From assembly GCA_024511045.1 (NCBI GenBank), contig JANEMG010000014.1:1-14799 (forward strand): a DNA stretch of 14,799 nucleotides. Direction: 5' to 3'. Below are positions 7,982 to 14,793 of this stretch, in pieces (the first letter of the stretch is position 1; every line of letters begins with the position of its first letter). This DNA is from Gammaproteobacteria bacterium (GTDB taxonomy: Bacteria > Pseudomonadota > Gammaproteobacteria > Methylococcales > Methylomonadaceae). Position numbers and translations under genes: made by a program. The notes beneath the pieces are model-generated. The model saw only the letters and a program-made list of their open reading frames with translations. It ran no database searches and had not been told where the DNA came from.

Positions 7982-8026
7982 GATGATTCATTGCCCGTCA
8001 GGCTGGCAATTTCAGAGGGGGGAACG

Positions 8027-8362
8027 ATGCCTGGCAGAACAATAAGTGTTGCGTTTCTGCTGCTTGCCGCTTCCTGTGCGCAAACGTCGCTGGAGACGGA
8101 TGACAAAGACATGGCCAATGGCGTGAAATATGCTGTCGCCTACTGTCTGAGCAATACCTATGCAGGCTCGGAATTCGCAGCCGATGCACTCTATGTCTCC
8201 GGTTCCTACATACAGACGGGTCGATATGATCTGCCCGTCTACGAAGCCATCCGGGAATTTGTCGATGCCTGTCGACGAACCCGGTATTTGAGCAAGCACG
8301 ACAGGAATCTGGATATCTGCAATGTCTCGATTTGTATGATGCAAAGGACTTGCAAGAACTGA
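8027..8362 (+). CDS. Small exported Tai4-like protein, apparently frameshifted
   Basis: The frame encodes 111 residues: a hydrophobic export signal ending AASC (C17, an imperfect lipobox, so lipidation is uncertain) and then a small helical domain. VKYAVAYCLSNTY (33-45), a SEFAADA segment, YEAIREFVDA and RYLSK (86-90) resemble Tai4, the immunity family protecting against type VI secretion amidase effectors. After residue about 92 this frame loses family character (RNLDICNVSICMMQ). The expected C-terminus appears in the -1 frame: SGYLQCLDLYDAKDLQELI, ending at a stop at 8392-8394. A one-base loss near 8300-8305 would explain this. GAGGGGGGAACG is a good ribosome binding site for ATG 8027. No effector or type VI gene is nearby. 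The family call is from memory, so moderate. Confidence 0.6.
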   Translation: MPGRTISVAFLLLAASCAQTSLETDDKDMANGVKYAVAYCLSNTYAGSEFAADALYVSGSYIQTGRYDLPVYEAIREFVDACRRTRYLSKHDRNLDICNVSICMMQRTCKN

Positions 8363-8397
8363 TCATGCAATCGGCTGGCAAGGCCGCGCCTTGAAAT

Positions 8398-8415
8398 CTT
8401 TCCCTTGCGGGAAAG
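8398..8415. other. Perfect hairpin after the Tai4-like gene
   Basis: CTTTCCC (8398-8404) pairs perfectly with GGGAAAG (8409-8415) around a TTGC loop. It begins three bases after the stop of the shifted Tai4-like frame. There is no T-run, so an intrinsic terminator is not proven; RNA 3'-end stabilisation is an alternative. Confidence 0.45.
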
Positions 8416-8420
8416 AACAG

Positions 8421-8436
8421 GCTTGCACTGGCAAGC
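8421..8436. other. Second hairpin next to the first
   Basis: GCTTGC (8421-8426) pairs perfectly with GCAAGC (8431-8436) around ACTG, only five bases after the previous hairpin. The pair resembles tandem stem-loops left by REP-like repeats or RNA 3' ends. No T-tract follows. Confidence 0.4.
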
Positions 8437-8543
8437 GGGGCGCCAGTTCCGGCAGGCGGGGCTGAAGCATCGCTTCCTGAGGTGAAGTCCATCTTGACAA
8501 GATTTGAATAGCGGCAATCAATCCACACCGGGATTCTTTTTCG

Positions 8544-8551
8544 TATAAAAT
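8544..8551 (+). promoter_or_regulatory. Candidate -10 box for coaD-ferredoxin
   Basis: TATAAAAT lies 32 bases before the coaD start. A TTGACA occurs at 8494-8499 but is too far away to pair with it, and the hexamer at the right distance from TTGACA (ATCAAT) is poor. The promoter is therefore only suggested. Confidence 0.3.
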
Positions 8552-8583
8552 CTGCGTTTCTTTTGCTGGCTGACCGGAACTTC

Positions 8584-9069
8584 ATGAACATTACTGCAAT
8601 CTATCCTGGTACCTTCGACCCCATCACCAACGGGCATCTCGATTTGATTGCTAGGGCGGCAAAGATCTATGCCCGGGTGATCGTCGCCGTGGCGCACAAC
8701 CAGGACAAGGGCCCCCTGTTCACGATCGATGAGCGTATGAACCTGGCGAAACAGATCACCACCAGCTACAGCAATGTGGAAATCATCGGCTTCGATACGC
8801 TGCTGGTGGACTGCGCCAAGGAACTGGGTGCGCAAGTCATACTGCGCGGCCTGCGGGCGGTTTCGGATTTTGAGTACGAGTTCCAGCTGGCCAGCATGAA
8901 CCGCAGACTGTCTCCCGATCTGGAGACCATGTTCATGACCCCAGCGGAACAATATGAATTCATCTCGTCCAGCATGATTCGGGAGATCGCCAAATTGGGC
9001 GGCGATGTTTCCAGTTTCGTTCCCGATGTGGTGCGGCAGAAATTATTGGAAAAATTCAGTCAGGAGTAA
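8584..9069 (+). CDS. coaD: Phosphopantetheine adenylyltransferase
   Basis: The 161-residue cytosolic enzyme makes dephospho-CoA from 4'-phosphopantetheine and ATP, the penultimate step of CoA synthesis. The nucleotidyltransferase motif T-x-G-H is seen in GTFDPITNGHLD (9-20, H18). RGLRAVSDFEYE (88-99) is the conserved substrate loop, and ISSSMIRE (127-134) is the ISST-x-IR motif. Length is normal. ATG at 8584 gives the canonical N-terminus MNITAIYPGTFDP. The ferredoxin starts 2 bases after the stop, with its ribosome binding site inside the end of coaD. Confidence 0.97.
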   Translation: MNITAIYPGTFDPITNGHLDLIARAAKIYARVIVAVAHNQDKGPLFTIDERMNLAKQITTSYSNVEIIGFDTLLVDCAKELGAQVILRGLRAVSDFEYEFQLASMNRRLSPDLETMFMTPAEQYEFISSSMIREIAKLGGDVSSFVPDVVRQKLLEKFSQE

Positions 9070-9071
9070 TT

Positions 9072-9317
9072 ATGGCTTTGAAAATAGATGACGAATGCAT
9101 CAACTGTGATGTCTGTGAACCGGAATGCCCGAACGGGGCCATCTCCCAGGGTGAAGAGATCTACGTGATCGACCCGGAATTATGTACCGAATGCGTGGGC
9201 CACCATGACACCCCGCAATGCATGGAAGTCTGTCCGGTGGACTGCATCGACAGGGATCCCGCCCGGGTCGAGGAGCAAGACAGCCTGTACGCCAAGTATC
9301 TGAAGTTGACGCAATAG
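9072..9317 (+). CDS. Allochromatium-type 2[4Fe-4S] ferredoxin (YfhL-like)
   Basis: The 81-residue protein has two iron-sulfur cluster motifs. The first is C9-x2-C12-x2-C15-x3-C19-P. The second is C38-x2-C41-x8-C50-x3-C54-P, in which the x8 insertion replaces the usual x2. This insertion marks the Allochromatium vinosum/YfhL ferredoxins, which carry low-potential clusters. An extra cysteine, C58, also occurs. Its electron partners are not evident here. AGGAG overlaps the coaD stop, and the 2-base gap indicates an operon. The gene after it, hyi, is convergent with one base between stop codons. A ferredoxin behind coaD is a recurring gammaproteobacterial pairing. Confidence 0.95.
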   Translation: MALKIDDECINCDVCEPECPNGAISQGEEIYVIDPELCTECVGHHDTPQCMEVCPVDCIDRDPARVEEQDSLYAKYLKLTQ

Positions 9318-9318
9318 C

Positions 9319-10113
9319 TCAGATGGAATGCGCGGTTTCGAGCCACGCCAGGCTATTCGTGGTACAGCCCTTGGGGATGTATTCGGCGCCCAGCCAGCCG
9401 CTATAGCCGGATGCCGCGATGGCTGCAAACAAACCTGGAAAATCGATGCTGCCGGTGCCGGGCTGGCCGCGTCCCGGGACGTCGGCAAATTGTATATGGC
9501 CGATTCCAGCGGCATGTTCAGTGATGAAAGCCGACACGTCCTCGTCCATCCTGCGCATGTGATAGATGTCGTACTGCATCTGCAGACCGGGATGGCCGAT
9601 CTCGGCGAGAACGTCCAGCATCTGCCGGCCGGTATGGATGATGAAGCCGGGCATGTCCCTGTCGTTGATGGCCTCGAAGACCGTCTTGATGCCCAAGGGA
9701 TGGAAGGCATCCAGCGCGTAACTGAGATTTTCCAGAAAGGTCTGCCGGTATTCCGGCAGGCGCCGGGAATCCAGGCAGCGCCCCGGCAAAACATTGATCA
9801 CCTGCGGCCGCAGCAGCTGCGCATAGTCCAGCGCTTGTGCGACCGCTGCTTTGAACCGGCCGCGTTTTTCCGGTACCGCAGCCAGGCCTTCACCGCCCTG
9901 CAGCAGGTCGTCGGCATCGACATTGAACAGCACCAGCTGCAGGTGGTTTTCCCGCAGGCAATCCTGCAGCAGGGCGGCGTCATGGGAATAGGGAAACTGG
10001 ATTTCCACGGCAGAAAAGCCATGCTCTCTGGCCAGGCGGAAACGCTCCGGCAGCGCCACTTCGGTGAACAGCATGCTCAGGTTGGCGGAAAAGCGCAGCC
10101 TGTCAGTCGGCAT
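9319..10113 (-). CDS. hyi: Hydroxypyruvate isomerase
   Basis: This 264-residue TIM-barrel protein of the xylose-isomerase-like superfamily interconverts hydroxypyruvate and tartronate semialdehyde. FSANLSMLFTE (8-18) is the typical Hyi opening. Candidate metal and catalytic residues sit in the expected order and spacing: E147 (FEAIN), D182 and H185 (YDIYH), Q208 (HIQFAD) and E244 (GAEY). Length matches the family. It overlaps the end of glxR by 11 bases and has no clear ribosome binding site, so it is probably translationally coupled to glxR. No glyoxylate carboligase or glycerate kinase gene is next to it. A related sugar isomerase or OtnI-type function cannot be fully excluded. Confidence 0.87.
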   Translation of the reverse strand: MPTDRLRFSANLSMLFTEVALPERFRLAREHGFSAVEIQFPYSHDAALLQDCLRENHLQLVLFNVDADDLLQGGEGLAAVPEKRGRFKAAVAQALDYAQLLRPQVINVLPGRCLDSRRLPEYRQTFLENLSYALDAFHPLGIKTVFEAINDRDMPGFIIHTGRQMLDVLAEIGHPGLQMQYDIYHMRRMDEDVSAFITEHAAGIGHIQFADVPGRGQPGTGSIDFPGLFAAIAASGYSGWLGAEYIPKGCTTNSLAWLETAHSI

Positions 10114-10981
10114 CGTACAGTTTGATCAATGTGGCAGGGTCCTGTTCGGCGTAGCCATGGCTGGCGTGCAGCTGCAGCAGCTGTTCGGCCAGTCCCGACA
10201 TGGGTATGGCCTTGCCCTGCCGGGAGGCGACATCGGCGGCCATGTGCAGATCCTTGAGCAGCGTCCTGACCCGCCATTTGACCGGTTCGAAGCATTCGGC
10301 GGCCATTTCTGGCGCGACGATCTGCAGCGGCCTGGAATCGGCGAAGCCGCCGGCCAAGGCTTCGGGAATCTTCTCCACGGCGACCCCGGCCTGTTTCGCC
10401 AGGGACATCATTTCCGCAATCACCAGAACATTGCAGCTGACGATCATCTGATTGCAGATCTTCGTCATCTGCCCGCTGCCGGTATCGCCCATGTGCGTCA
10501 ACTGCTTGTACAACGGCGCCAGCACCTGCCGGGCGATGGCGATATGTTCCGCCCTGCCGCCCGCCATGATCGCCAGACTGCCCTGTTCGGCGCCGGCCTG
10601 GCCGCCGGAAACCGGGGCATCGACCCAGCCCATGCCGCAGCGGTTTTCCAGTTCCCGTGCCAGGCGGCGGGTCGCTTCCGGGTGTATGCTGGACAGGTCG
10701 ATGAGCAGTTTGTCCGGACTGCCATGTGCAACGACAGCATCCATGACCAGTTCTTCGACGGCTGCGGTATCGCTCAGGCACAGCAGCAGCACATCCGACT
10801 CGGCGACCAGCTGGCCCGGCGTCTTGCAGATTCTGGCGCCGGCTTCGGCGACCGGCGGCAGCTTGGCGGGGGTGCGGTTCCAGACATTGACGCGGCAGCC
10901 GGCCTCCAGCAGGCGCAGCGTCATGGGTTTGCCCATGATGCCGATGCCGATGAAGCCCAGTGTTTTATCATGTCTTGTCAT
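10103..10981 (-). CDS. glxR: 2-hydroxy-3-oxopropionate (tartronate semialdehyde) reductase
   Basis: The 292-residue product belongs to the beta-hydroxyacid dehydrogenases. It has a Rossmann NAD(P) site GFIGIGIMGKPM (9-20), the substrate signature DAPVSGGQAGAEQG (121-134), and the catalytic lysine K174 with N177 in G-x3-K-x2-N (170-177). Beside hyi the best assignment is tartronate semialdehyde reductase, which forms D-glycerate. By sequence alone a 3-hydroxyisobutyrate or other beta-hydroxyacid dehydrogenase is possible. Start: ATG at 10981 has AAGGA 8 bases upstream; the ATG at 11008 would add nine residues and lacks a well-placed site. It is the first gene of the minus-strand pair. Confidence 0.85.
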   Translation of the reverse strand: MTRHDKTLGFIGIGIMGKPMTLRLLEAGCRVNVWNRTPAKLPPVAEAGARICKTPGQLVAESDVLLLCLSDTAAVEELVMDAVVAHGSPDKLLIDLSSIHPEATRRLARELENRCGMGWVDAPVSGGQAGAEQGSLAIMAGGRAEHIAIARQVLAPLYKQLTHMGDTGSGQMTKICNQMIVSCNVLVIAEMMSLAKQAGVAVEKIPEALAGGFADSRPLQIVAPEMAAECFEPVKWRVRTLLKDLHMAADVASRQGKAIPMSGLAEQLLQLHASHGYAEQDPATLIKLYDAD

Positions 10982-11197
10982 TTGGTGATTCCTTGGTATA
11001 TTGCCCATGGGTTACGGCCAATCTCCCGTGACAGAAAAGGGCGGAAACAGGTGTATTATCCGTCTGACCGAGAGCCTTGGGGAAACAGATTTTACCATGC
11101 AGGTAGGATGAGGGACGAAGTCCGACAATGGCGGCTGGTACTACATGTTATACAATACGTCTTCCAACTTATGAATCGCACCTTGGCAGGTACAGAC
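10982..11197. promoter_or_regulatory. Divergent intergenic region, glxR / ggt
   Basis: This gap must carry promoters for glxR (minus) and ggt (plus). On the plus strand TGTTATACAAT at 11146-11156 resembles an extended -10, about 45 bases ahead of the ggt start, without a good -35. GGTAGGATGAGGGACGAAGT (11102-11121) recalls a common interspersed-repeat opening, but no partner arm is visible. Confidence 0.35.
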
Positions 11198-12877
11198 ATG
11201 CTCAAACCGTTGCGGACACTATTCATCCTGACAGCGCTGCTCGTCGTCAGCGCCTGTGCGACGGTTCCTTCAGGGCCTGGACGTACAGCGATTGCCAGCG
11301 CCCACCCTCTGGCGACAAGAGCAGGCTTCGAAATCATCGACAGGGGCGGCAATGCCTTCGATGCCGCCGTCGCGGTCAGCGCCGCGCTGGCGGTGGTGGA
11401 GCCGGCGGGGTCCGGTCTGGGCGGCGGCGGTTTCTGGCTGCTGCATCGTCAGGCGGATGACTACCAGGTGATGCTGGATGGCAGGGAGAAAGCCCCCCTG
11501 GCCGCGCATCGGGATATGTATCTGGATGCGGAAAGCAATTTCATCCCCGAACGATCCAAAGACGGCGCGCTGGCCGCCGGCATTCCCGGCACGCCGGCGG
11601 CACTGGCGCTGCTGGCCGAAAAATATGGCCGGCTGCCGTTGTCGGAAAGCCTGCAGCCGGCGATACGCTATGCCCAGCAGGGTTTCGTCATCGACGAGCG
11701 GCACAGGCGCCTGCTGCGCTTCCGCCGCCAGGTGCTCACCGCCGATCCTGTTGCGGCGGACATTTTTCTGGAAAACGGCGCTGTGCCGCAGCGTGGTGCG
11801 ATACTGAAACAACCGGATCTGGCGGAAACGCTGGAGAAGCTCGCCGAATCCGGCCGGGAAGGGTTTTATGCCGGGGAAACGGCGGCGAAACTGGTGACCG
11901 GCGTGCAGGCCGCAGGCGGCATCTGGACGCTCGAAGACCTGGCCCGCTACCGGGTCGTGGAGCGCAGGCCCGTGCAGGGGGAATACCGCGGCATCCGCAT
12001 CAGCAGCGCCGCGCTACCTTCCTCGGGTGGCATCGTGCTGCTGGAGGCATTGCAGATTCTGGCCGGCTACGATCTCTCCAGCCTGGATAACATCACCAGA
12101 AAACATCTGATCGTCGAGGCTCTGCGCCGGGCCTATCATGACCGCGCGCTGTACCTGGGCGACAGCGATTTCATCGAGGTGCCTGTGGAACGCCTGCTGG
12201 ATGCCGATTATGCCACGGGTCTGCGCAGCGCCATCCGTCTGGACAGAAGCCTGCCCAGTACATACCTCTCGGACGATCTGCCGGAAGACCCGGAAGGCCG
12301 CCATACCACGCATTTCTCCATTATCGACAGCGAAGGTAACCGCGTGGCGGCAACCATGAGCATCAACTTTCCCTTCGGCTCGGCGTTCGTTGCACCGGGC
12401 ACCGGAGTGCTGCTGAACGATGAAATGGACGATTTCGCCAGTCGCCCCGGGGCATTGAACGGCTACGGGCTGACCGGCGGCGAGGCCAACGCGATAGCGC
12501 CGGGCAAGCATATGCTGTCCAGCATGTCGCCGACCTTTCTCGACGACGGCGAACGCGTGGCGGTACTGGGTACGCCGGGCGGCAGCCGGATCATTTCCAT
12601 GCTGCTGCTGGCGGTTCTGGATTTTGCGGCAGAAAACGGACCAGAATCCTGGGTTTCCGTGCCGCGCTTTCACCATCAGTACATTCCCGATGTCATCCAA
12701 TATGAACCCGGTGGGCTGACTACGGAGGAAATCGAACAACTGGGGAAGCTCGGGCACCAGTTCAGGGAAGTCAGCTATCGCTATGGCAACATGCAGGCAG
12801 TGCAGTGGCACCGGCAAACCGGCCGGCTGGATGCCGCCAGCGATCCACGCGGTCTGGGCCGGGCGGAAGTCCGTTAG
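11198..12877 (+). CDS. ggt: Gamma-glutamyltransferase (lipoprotein form)
   Basis: The 559-residue N-terminal-nucleophile enzyme cleaves and transfers gamma-glutamyl groups from glutathione and similar peptides. GSGLGGGGFW (71-80), DGREKAP (94-100) and GIPGTPAAL (128-136) belong to the large subunit. Self-cleavage should occur before T370 in HTTHFSIID, so residues 370-559 form the small subunit. LLNDEMDDF (405-413), SSMSPTF (441-447) and GTPGGSRII (458-466) complete the active site. The signal ends VVSAC (C20), a lipobox, so the enzyme is probably anchored to a membrane facing the periplasm; most GGTs are soluble. ATG 11198 (AGG upstream) is preferred to the in-frame ATG 11171, which lacks a ribosome binding site. 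The PPTase gene starts 5 bases after the stop. Confidence 0.93.
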   Translation: MLKPLRTLFILTALLVVSACATVPSGPGRTAIASAHPLATRAGFEIIDRGGNAFDAAVAVSAALAVVEPAGSGLGGGGFWLLHRQADDYQVMLDGREKAPLAAHRDMYLDAESNFIPERSKDGALAAGIPGTPAALALLAEKYGRLPLSESLQPAIRYAQQGFVIDERHRRLLRFRRQVLTADPVAADIFLENGAVPQRGAILKQPDLAETLEKLAESGREGFYAGETAAKLVTGVQAAGGIWTLEDLARYRVVERRPVQGEYRGIRISSAALPSSGGIVLLEALQILAGYDLSSLDNITRKHLIVEALRRAYHDRALYLGDSDFIEVPVERLLDADYATGLRSAIRLDRSLPSTYLSDDLPEDPEGRHTTHFSIIDSEGNRVAATMSINFPFGSAFVAPGTGVLLNDEMDDFASRPGALNGYGLTGGEANAIAPGKHMLSSMSPTFLDDGERVAVLGTPGGSRIISMLLLAVLDFAAENGPESWVSVPRFHHQYIPDVIQYEPGGLTTEEIEQLGKLGHQFREVSYRYGNMQAVQWHRQTGRLDAASDPRGLGRAEVR

Positions 12878-12882
12878 AAAGT

Positions 12883-13578
12883 ATGCCGGACCAGCAGAAA
12901 CAGCCCCGGATAGACCTGTGGTTCGGCAGGCTGGCGGCGGACGAGCGGCGCTGCGCCTTGCTGCAGCGCTTGCTGGATGATGAGCAACGCGGCAGGGCGG
13001 AGCAGTTCAAGACGCCGGTGCTGCGCAACAGGTATATCGAGAGCAGGGGGCTGGTAAGGGAAATCCTGGCGGAATATACCGGTGCTCCTCCCGAGACGCT
13101 GCGTTTTTCCCGGCAGCAGTATGGCAAGCCCTATCTGCCTGATTGCCCCGAATTGTCCTTCAACCTGTCCCATTCCGGTGGTTACATGCTACTTGCCGTC
13201 GCCAGGCGATGCCAGCTCGGCGTCGATATCGAGCAGGTCAAGAGCCGCGGGAATTTTGCCGGCCTGGTGAACAAGTGCTTTGCCGGACCGGAAATCGCTT
13301 GGTGGAAGGCGCTTCCTGAAAGCGAAAAAGTGCCGGCATTCTTCCGTCTCTGGACCCGTAAGGAGGCTTTCGTCAAGGCGACGGGCCGCGGTATTGCCCT
13401 GGGAATGCAGCATGTCGAAACGGACCCGGAAACACCGGGCGGATTCGTGCAGATTCCGGAACCATATGGCCGGCCGGAGCACTGGCGACTGGTGGACCTG
13501 GATTTTAGGCAGGATCTCAGCGGCGCCCTGGTGGTCAGGGGGGAACAACCGACCTGCAGCTGGCATGCATTCGATTGA
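12883..13578 (+). CDS. 4'-phosphopantetheinyl transferase (Sfp type)
   Basis: The 231-residue enzyme moves phosphopantetheine from CoA to a serine of acyl or peptidyl carrier proteins. Its motifs are in family order: FNLSHSGG (93-100), GVDIE with the magnesium ligands D115 and E117, and WTRKEAFVKATGRGI (157-171) with E161 and K165. Length and domain layout suit the broad Sfp/HetI/AcpT group rather than the short AcpS type. No carrier-protein, polyketide or nonribosomal peptide genes are in view, so the target could be the fatty-acid carrier protein or a distant pathway. ATG 12883 is preferred because it starts 5 bases after ggt, making a two-gene operon; GAAAG is a weak ribosome binding site. 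Confidence 0.92.
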   Translation: MPDQQKQPRIDLWFGRLAADERRCALLQRLLDDEQRGRAEQFKTPVLRNRYIESRGLVREILAEYTGAPPETLRFSRQQYGKPYLPDCPELSFNLSHSGGYMLLAVARRCQLGVDIEQVKSRGNFAGLVNKCFAGPEIAWWKALPESEKVPAFFRLWTRKEAFVKATGRGIALGMQHVETDPETPGGFVQIPEPYGRPEHWRLVDLDFRQDLSGALVVRGEQPTCSWHAFD

Positions 13579-13884
13579 AGCCGATGCCGGACAGGTGCCT
13601 GTTTCGAGTTCCCGCTGGAAAAACAGGATATGACCTCCCGATCAGTGGGAGAGATCTTGTCGTCAATGACACCAATATCGTGCCCATTGAAACCAAAGCT
13701 GCCGGAACGCCCGGTCTTTGTGAGTGACGCTGATATTGGCAGCCTGCGTTGAATTTAAGGTTTTTGCTGAAAAAACGTGTGTCTTTGTCCCCCCTTTCAA
13801 AAAAATGGCATGTCATCTCGACCAGCGGGAGAGATCTTTTCGTCAATGAAACCCATATCCAGCCCAACAAATCAAAGCGGCGGA
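13579..13884. other. Repeat-bearing spacer before the last lipoprotein gene
   Basis: This 306-base stretch holds no convincing gene and contains two diverged copies of one repeat, entered separately. Between the copies, 13709-13795 is unique and includes T-rich runs. An antisense open frame of 111 codons crosses both copies and reads as a duplicated peptide (VSLTKRSLPLV, VSLTTRSLPLI), but this merely reflects the DNA repeat. Confidence 0.5.
13614..13708 (+). repeat. Direct repeat, copy A
   Basis: This copy contains TGACCTCCCGATCAGTGGGA followed by GAGATCTTGTCGTCAATGAC and about 35 further similar bases. The core aligns without gaps to copy B exactly 180 bases downstream (for example GAGATCTT-TCGTCAATGA); small indels appear after the CAATATC/CATATCC segment. 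It begins about 35 bases after the PPTase stop. Confidence 0.6.
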
Positions 13885-13888
13885 ATGT
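13794..13888 (+). repeat. Direct repeat, copy B
   Basis: The counterpart of copy A holds TGTCATCTCGACCAGCGGGA, then GAGATCTTTTCGTCAATGAA. It matches the form of the weaker copy at 7956. It ends around GGCGGAATG, so the ribosome binding region and start codon of the downstream lipoprotein lie at or inside its edge. Confidence 0.6.
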
Positions 13889-14700
13889 TGCGTGCTTTAT
13901 TCCTTATACTGATGGCCTGCATCCTGTTGGCGGGCTGCGTAACGCCATCGGAGCGTTTTGCCGCCACCGCGGCGAAGCTGAGGCTGGAGCAGGAGAGCAT
14001 CGATTCCGGATTGTTTAGGCAGCGCATCTTCAGCAATGCCAGGGCTCGAAAAACAAATGCCACCGGCACGATCCATGTTTATCTGGACGGCGACGGGACG
14101 CCATGGCTGCGCCAGCGCTGGAAAGCCGTCGATCCCACATCCAGGAATCCACTCATTCTGCAACTGCTGCATCAGGACGAAAGTCCAGCGATACTGCTGG
14201 GTCGGCCCTGCTATCATGGCCTCAGCAACGTGCCCCCGTGCCAGGACAAATACTGGACGTCGCACCGCTATTCCCGCGAAATCGTTGCCAGCATGACCAG
14301 GGCGCTGAAAAAATGGCTGGAAAAGCACGCCTTCGACAATGTAGTCCTGATCGGCTTCAGCGGCGGCGGGGTGCTTGCCGTGCTGATGGCGCCGGAGCTG
14401 CCGCAGGTCACGACCGTGGTCACCGTGGCCGCCAACCTGGACGTGGCGGAATGGAGCAGGCAGCATGACTACGCGCCGCTGGAACATTCCCTCAATCCGG
14501 CCGAACTGCAGTTGCCAATCAATGCAAAACAGATCCATATTTCCGGCGCGGAAGATCGCAACATTCCACCCCGCATCATCGAGACCTACGCCAAAAGGCA
14601 CCATGCCCGCTACCTGTCCCTGCAAGGACAGAACCACCACTGCTGCTGGCTGGAGGTCTGGCCGGAGATCCTCCGGCTGTTTTATACTTTCCGCACTTGA
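13885..14700 (+). CDS. Lipoprotein alpha/beta hydrolase of unknown substrate
   Basis: The 271-residue product has a signal ending LLAGC (C18), a clear lipobox. The rest has an alpha/beta-hydrolase layout. HVYLDGDG (64-71) fits the first core strand and oxyanion region, GFSGGG (157-162) is the nucleophile elbow with S159, GAEDRNIPP (221-229) gives acid D224, and NHHCCW (250-255) gives H251 or H252. Cysteine pair C109 and C119 lies in RPCYHGLSNVPPC, a probable disulfide loop. It resembles envelope-anchored hydrolases of unknown function. ATG 13885 suits the lipoprotein signal; in-frame ATGs at 13846 and 13777 would add repeat-encoded residues. The upstream GGCGGA belongs to the end of repeat copy B. 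Confidence 0.8.
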   Translation: MLRALFLILMACILLAGCVTPSERFAATAAKLRLEQESIDSGLFRQRIFSNARARKTNATGTIHVYLDGDGTPWLRQRWKAVDPTSRNPLILQLLHQDESPAILLGRPCYHGLSNVPPCQDKYWTSHRYSREIVASMTRALKKWLEKHAFDNVVLIGFSGGGVLAVLMAPELPQVTTVVTVAANLDVAEWSRQHDYAPLEHSLNPAELQLPINAKQIHISGAEDRNIPPRIIETYAKRHHARYLSLQGQNHHCCWLEVWPEILRLFYTFRT

Positions 14701-14701
14701 A

Positions 14702-14793
14702 AATTTAGCAGCCAGAAACAGCCGGCTAATAGAAACATATCACATATTAACAAATGTTTACGGCATTTTCTGGTGCTACTGTTTTGCTAAATT
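14702..14793. repeat. Inverted repeat at the right edge
   Basis: AATTTAGCA (14702-14710) pairs perfectly with TGCTAAATT (14785-14793). Inside, CCAGAAACAGCCG (14712-14724) pairs with CGGCATTTTCTGG (14761-14773) at 11 of 13 positions. The arms are offset by about ten bases on one side. The AT-rich centre encodes nothing visible. It could be a small non-coding element or recombination site; there is no T-run typical of a terminator. Confidence 0.45.

Noticed and set aside
9328..10125. 265-codon plus-strand frame
   Set aside because: It mirrors hyi almost exactly on the opposite strand, and its Gln/His/Gly-rich translation resembles no family.
10064..11197. Long open plus-strand frame running antisense through glxR into ggt
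   Set aside because: It lies opposite two genes with clear motifs, has no recognisable domain, and is open only because of codon bias on the other strand. The real ggt starts at 11198.
12014..12817. 267-codon minus-strand frame
   Set aside because: It is antisense to the catalytic region of ggt, with no independent support.
13535..13870. 111-codon minus-strand frame with an internally duplicated peptide
   Set aside because: The duplication is the DNA repeat read in one frame; there is no start context or family match.
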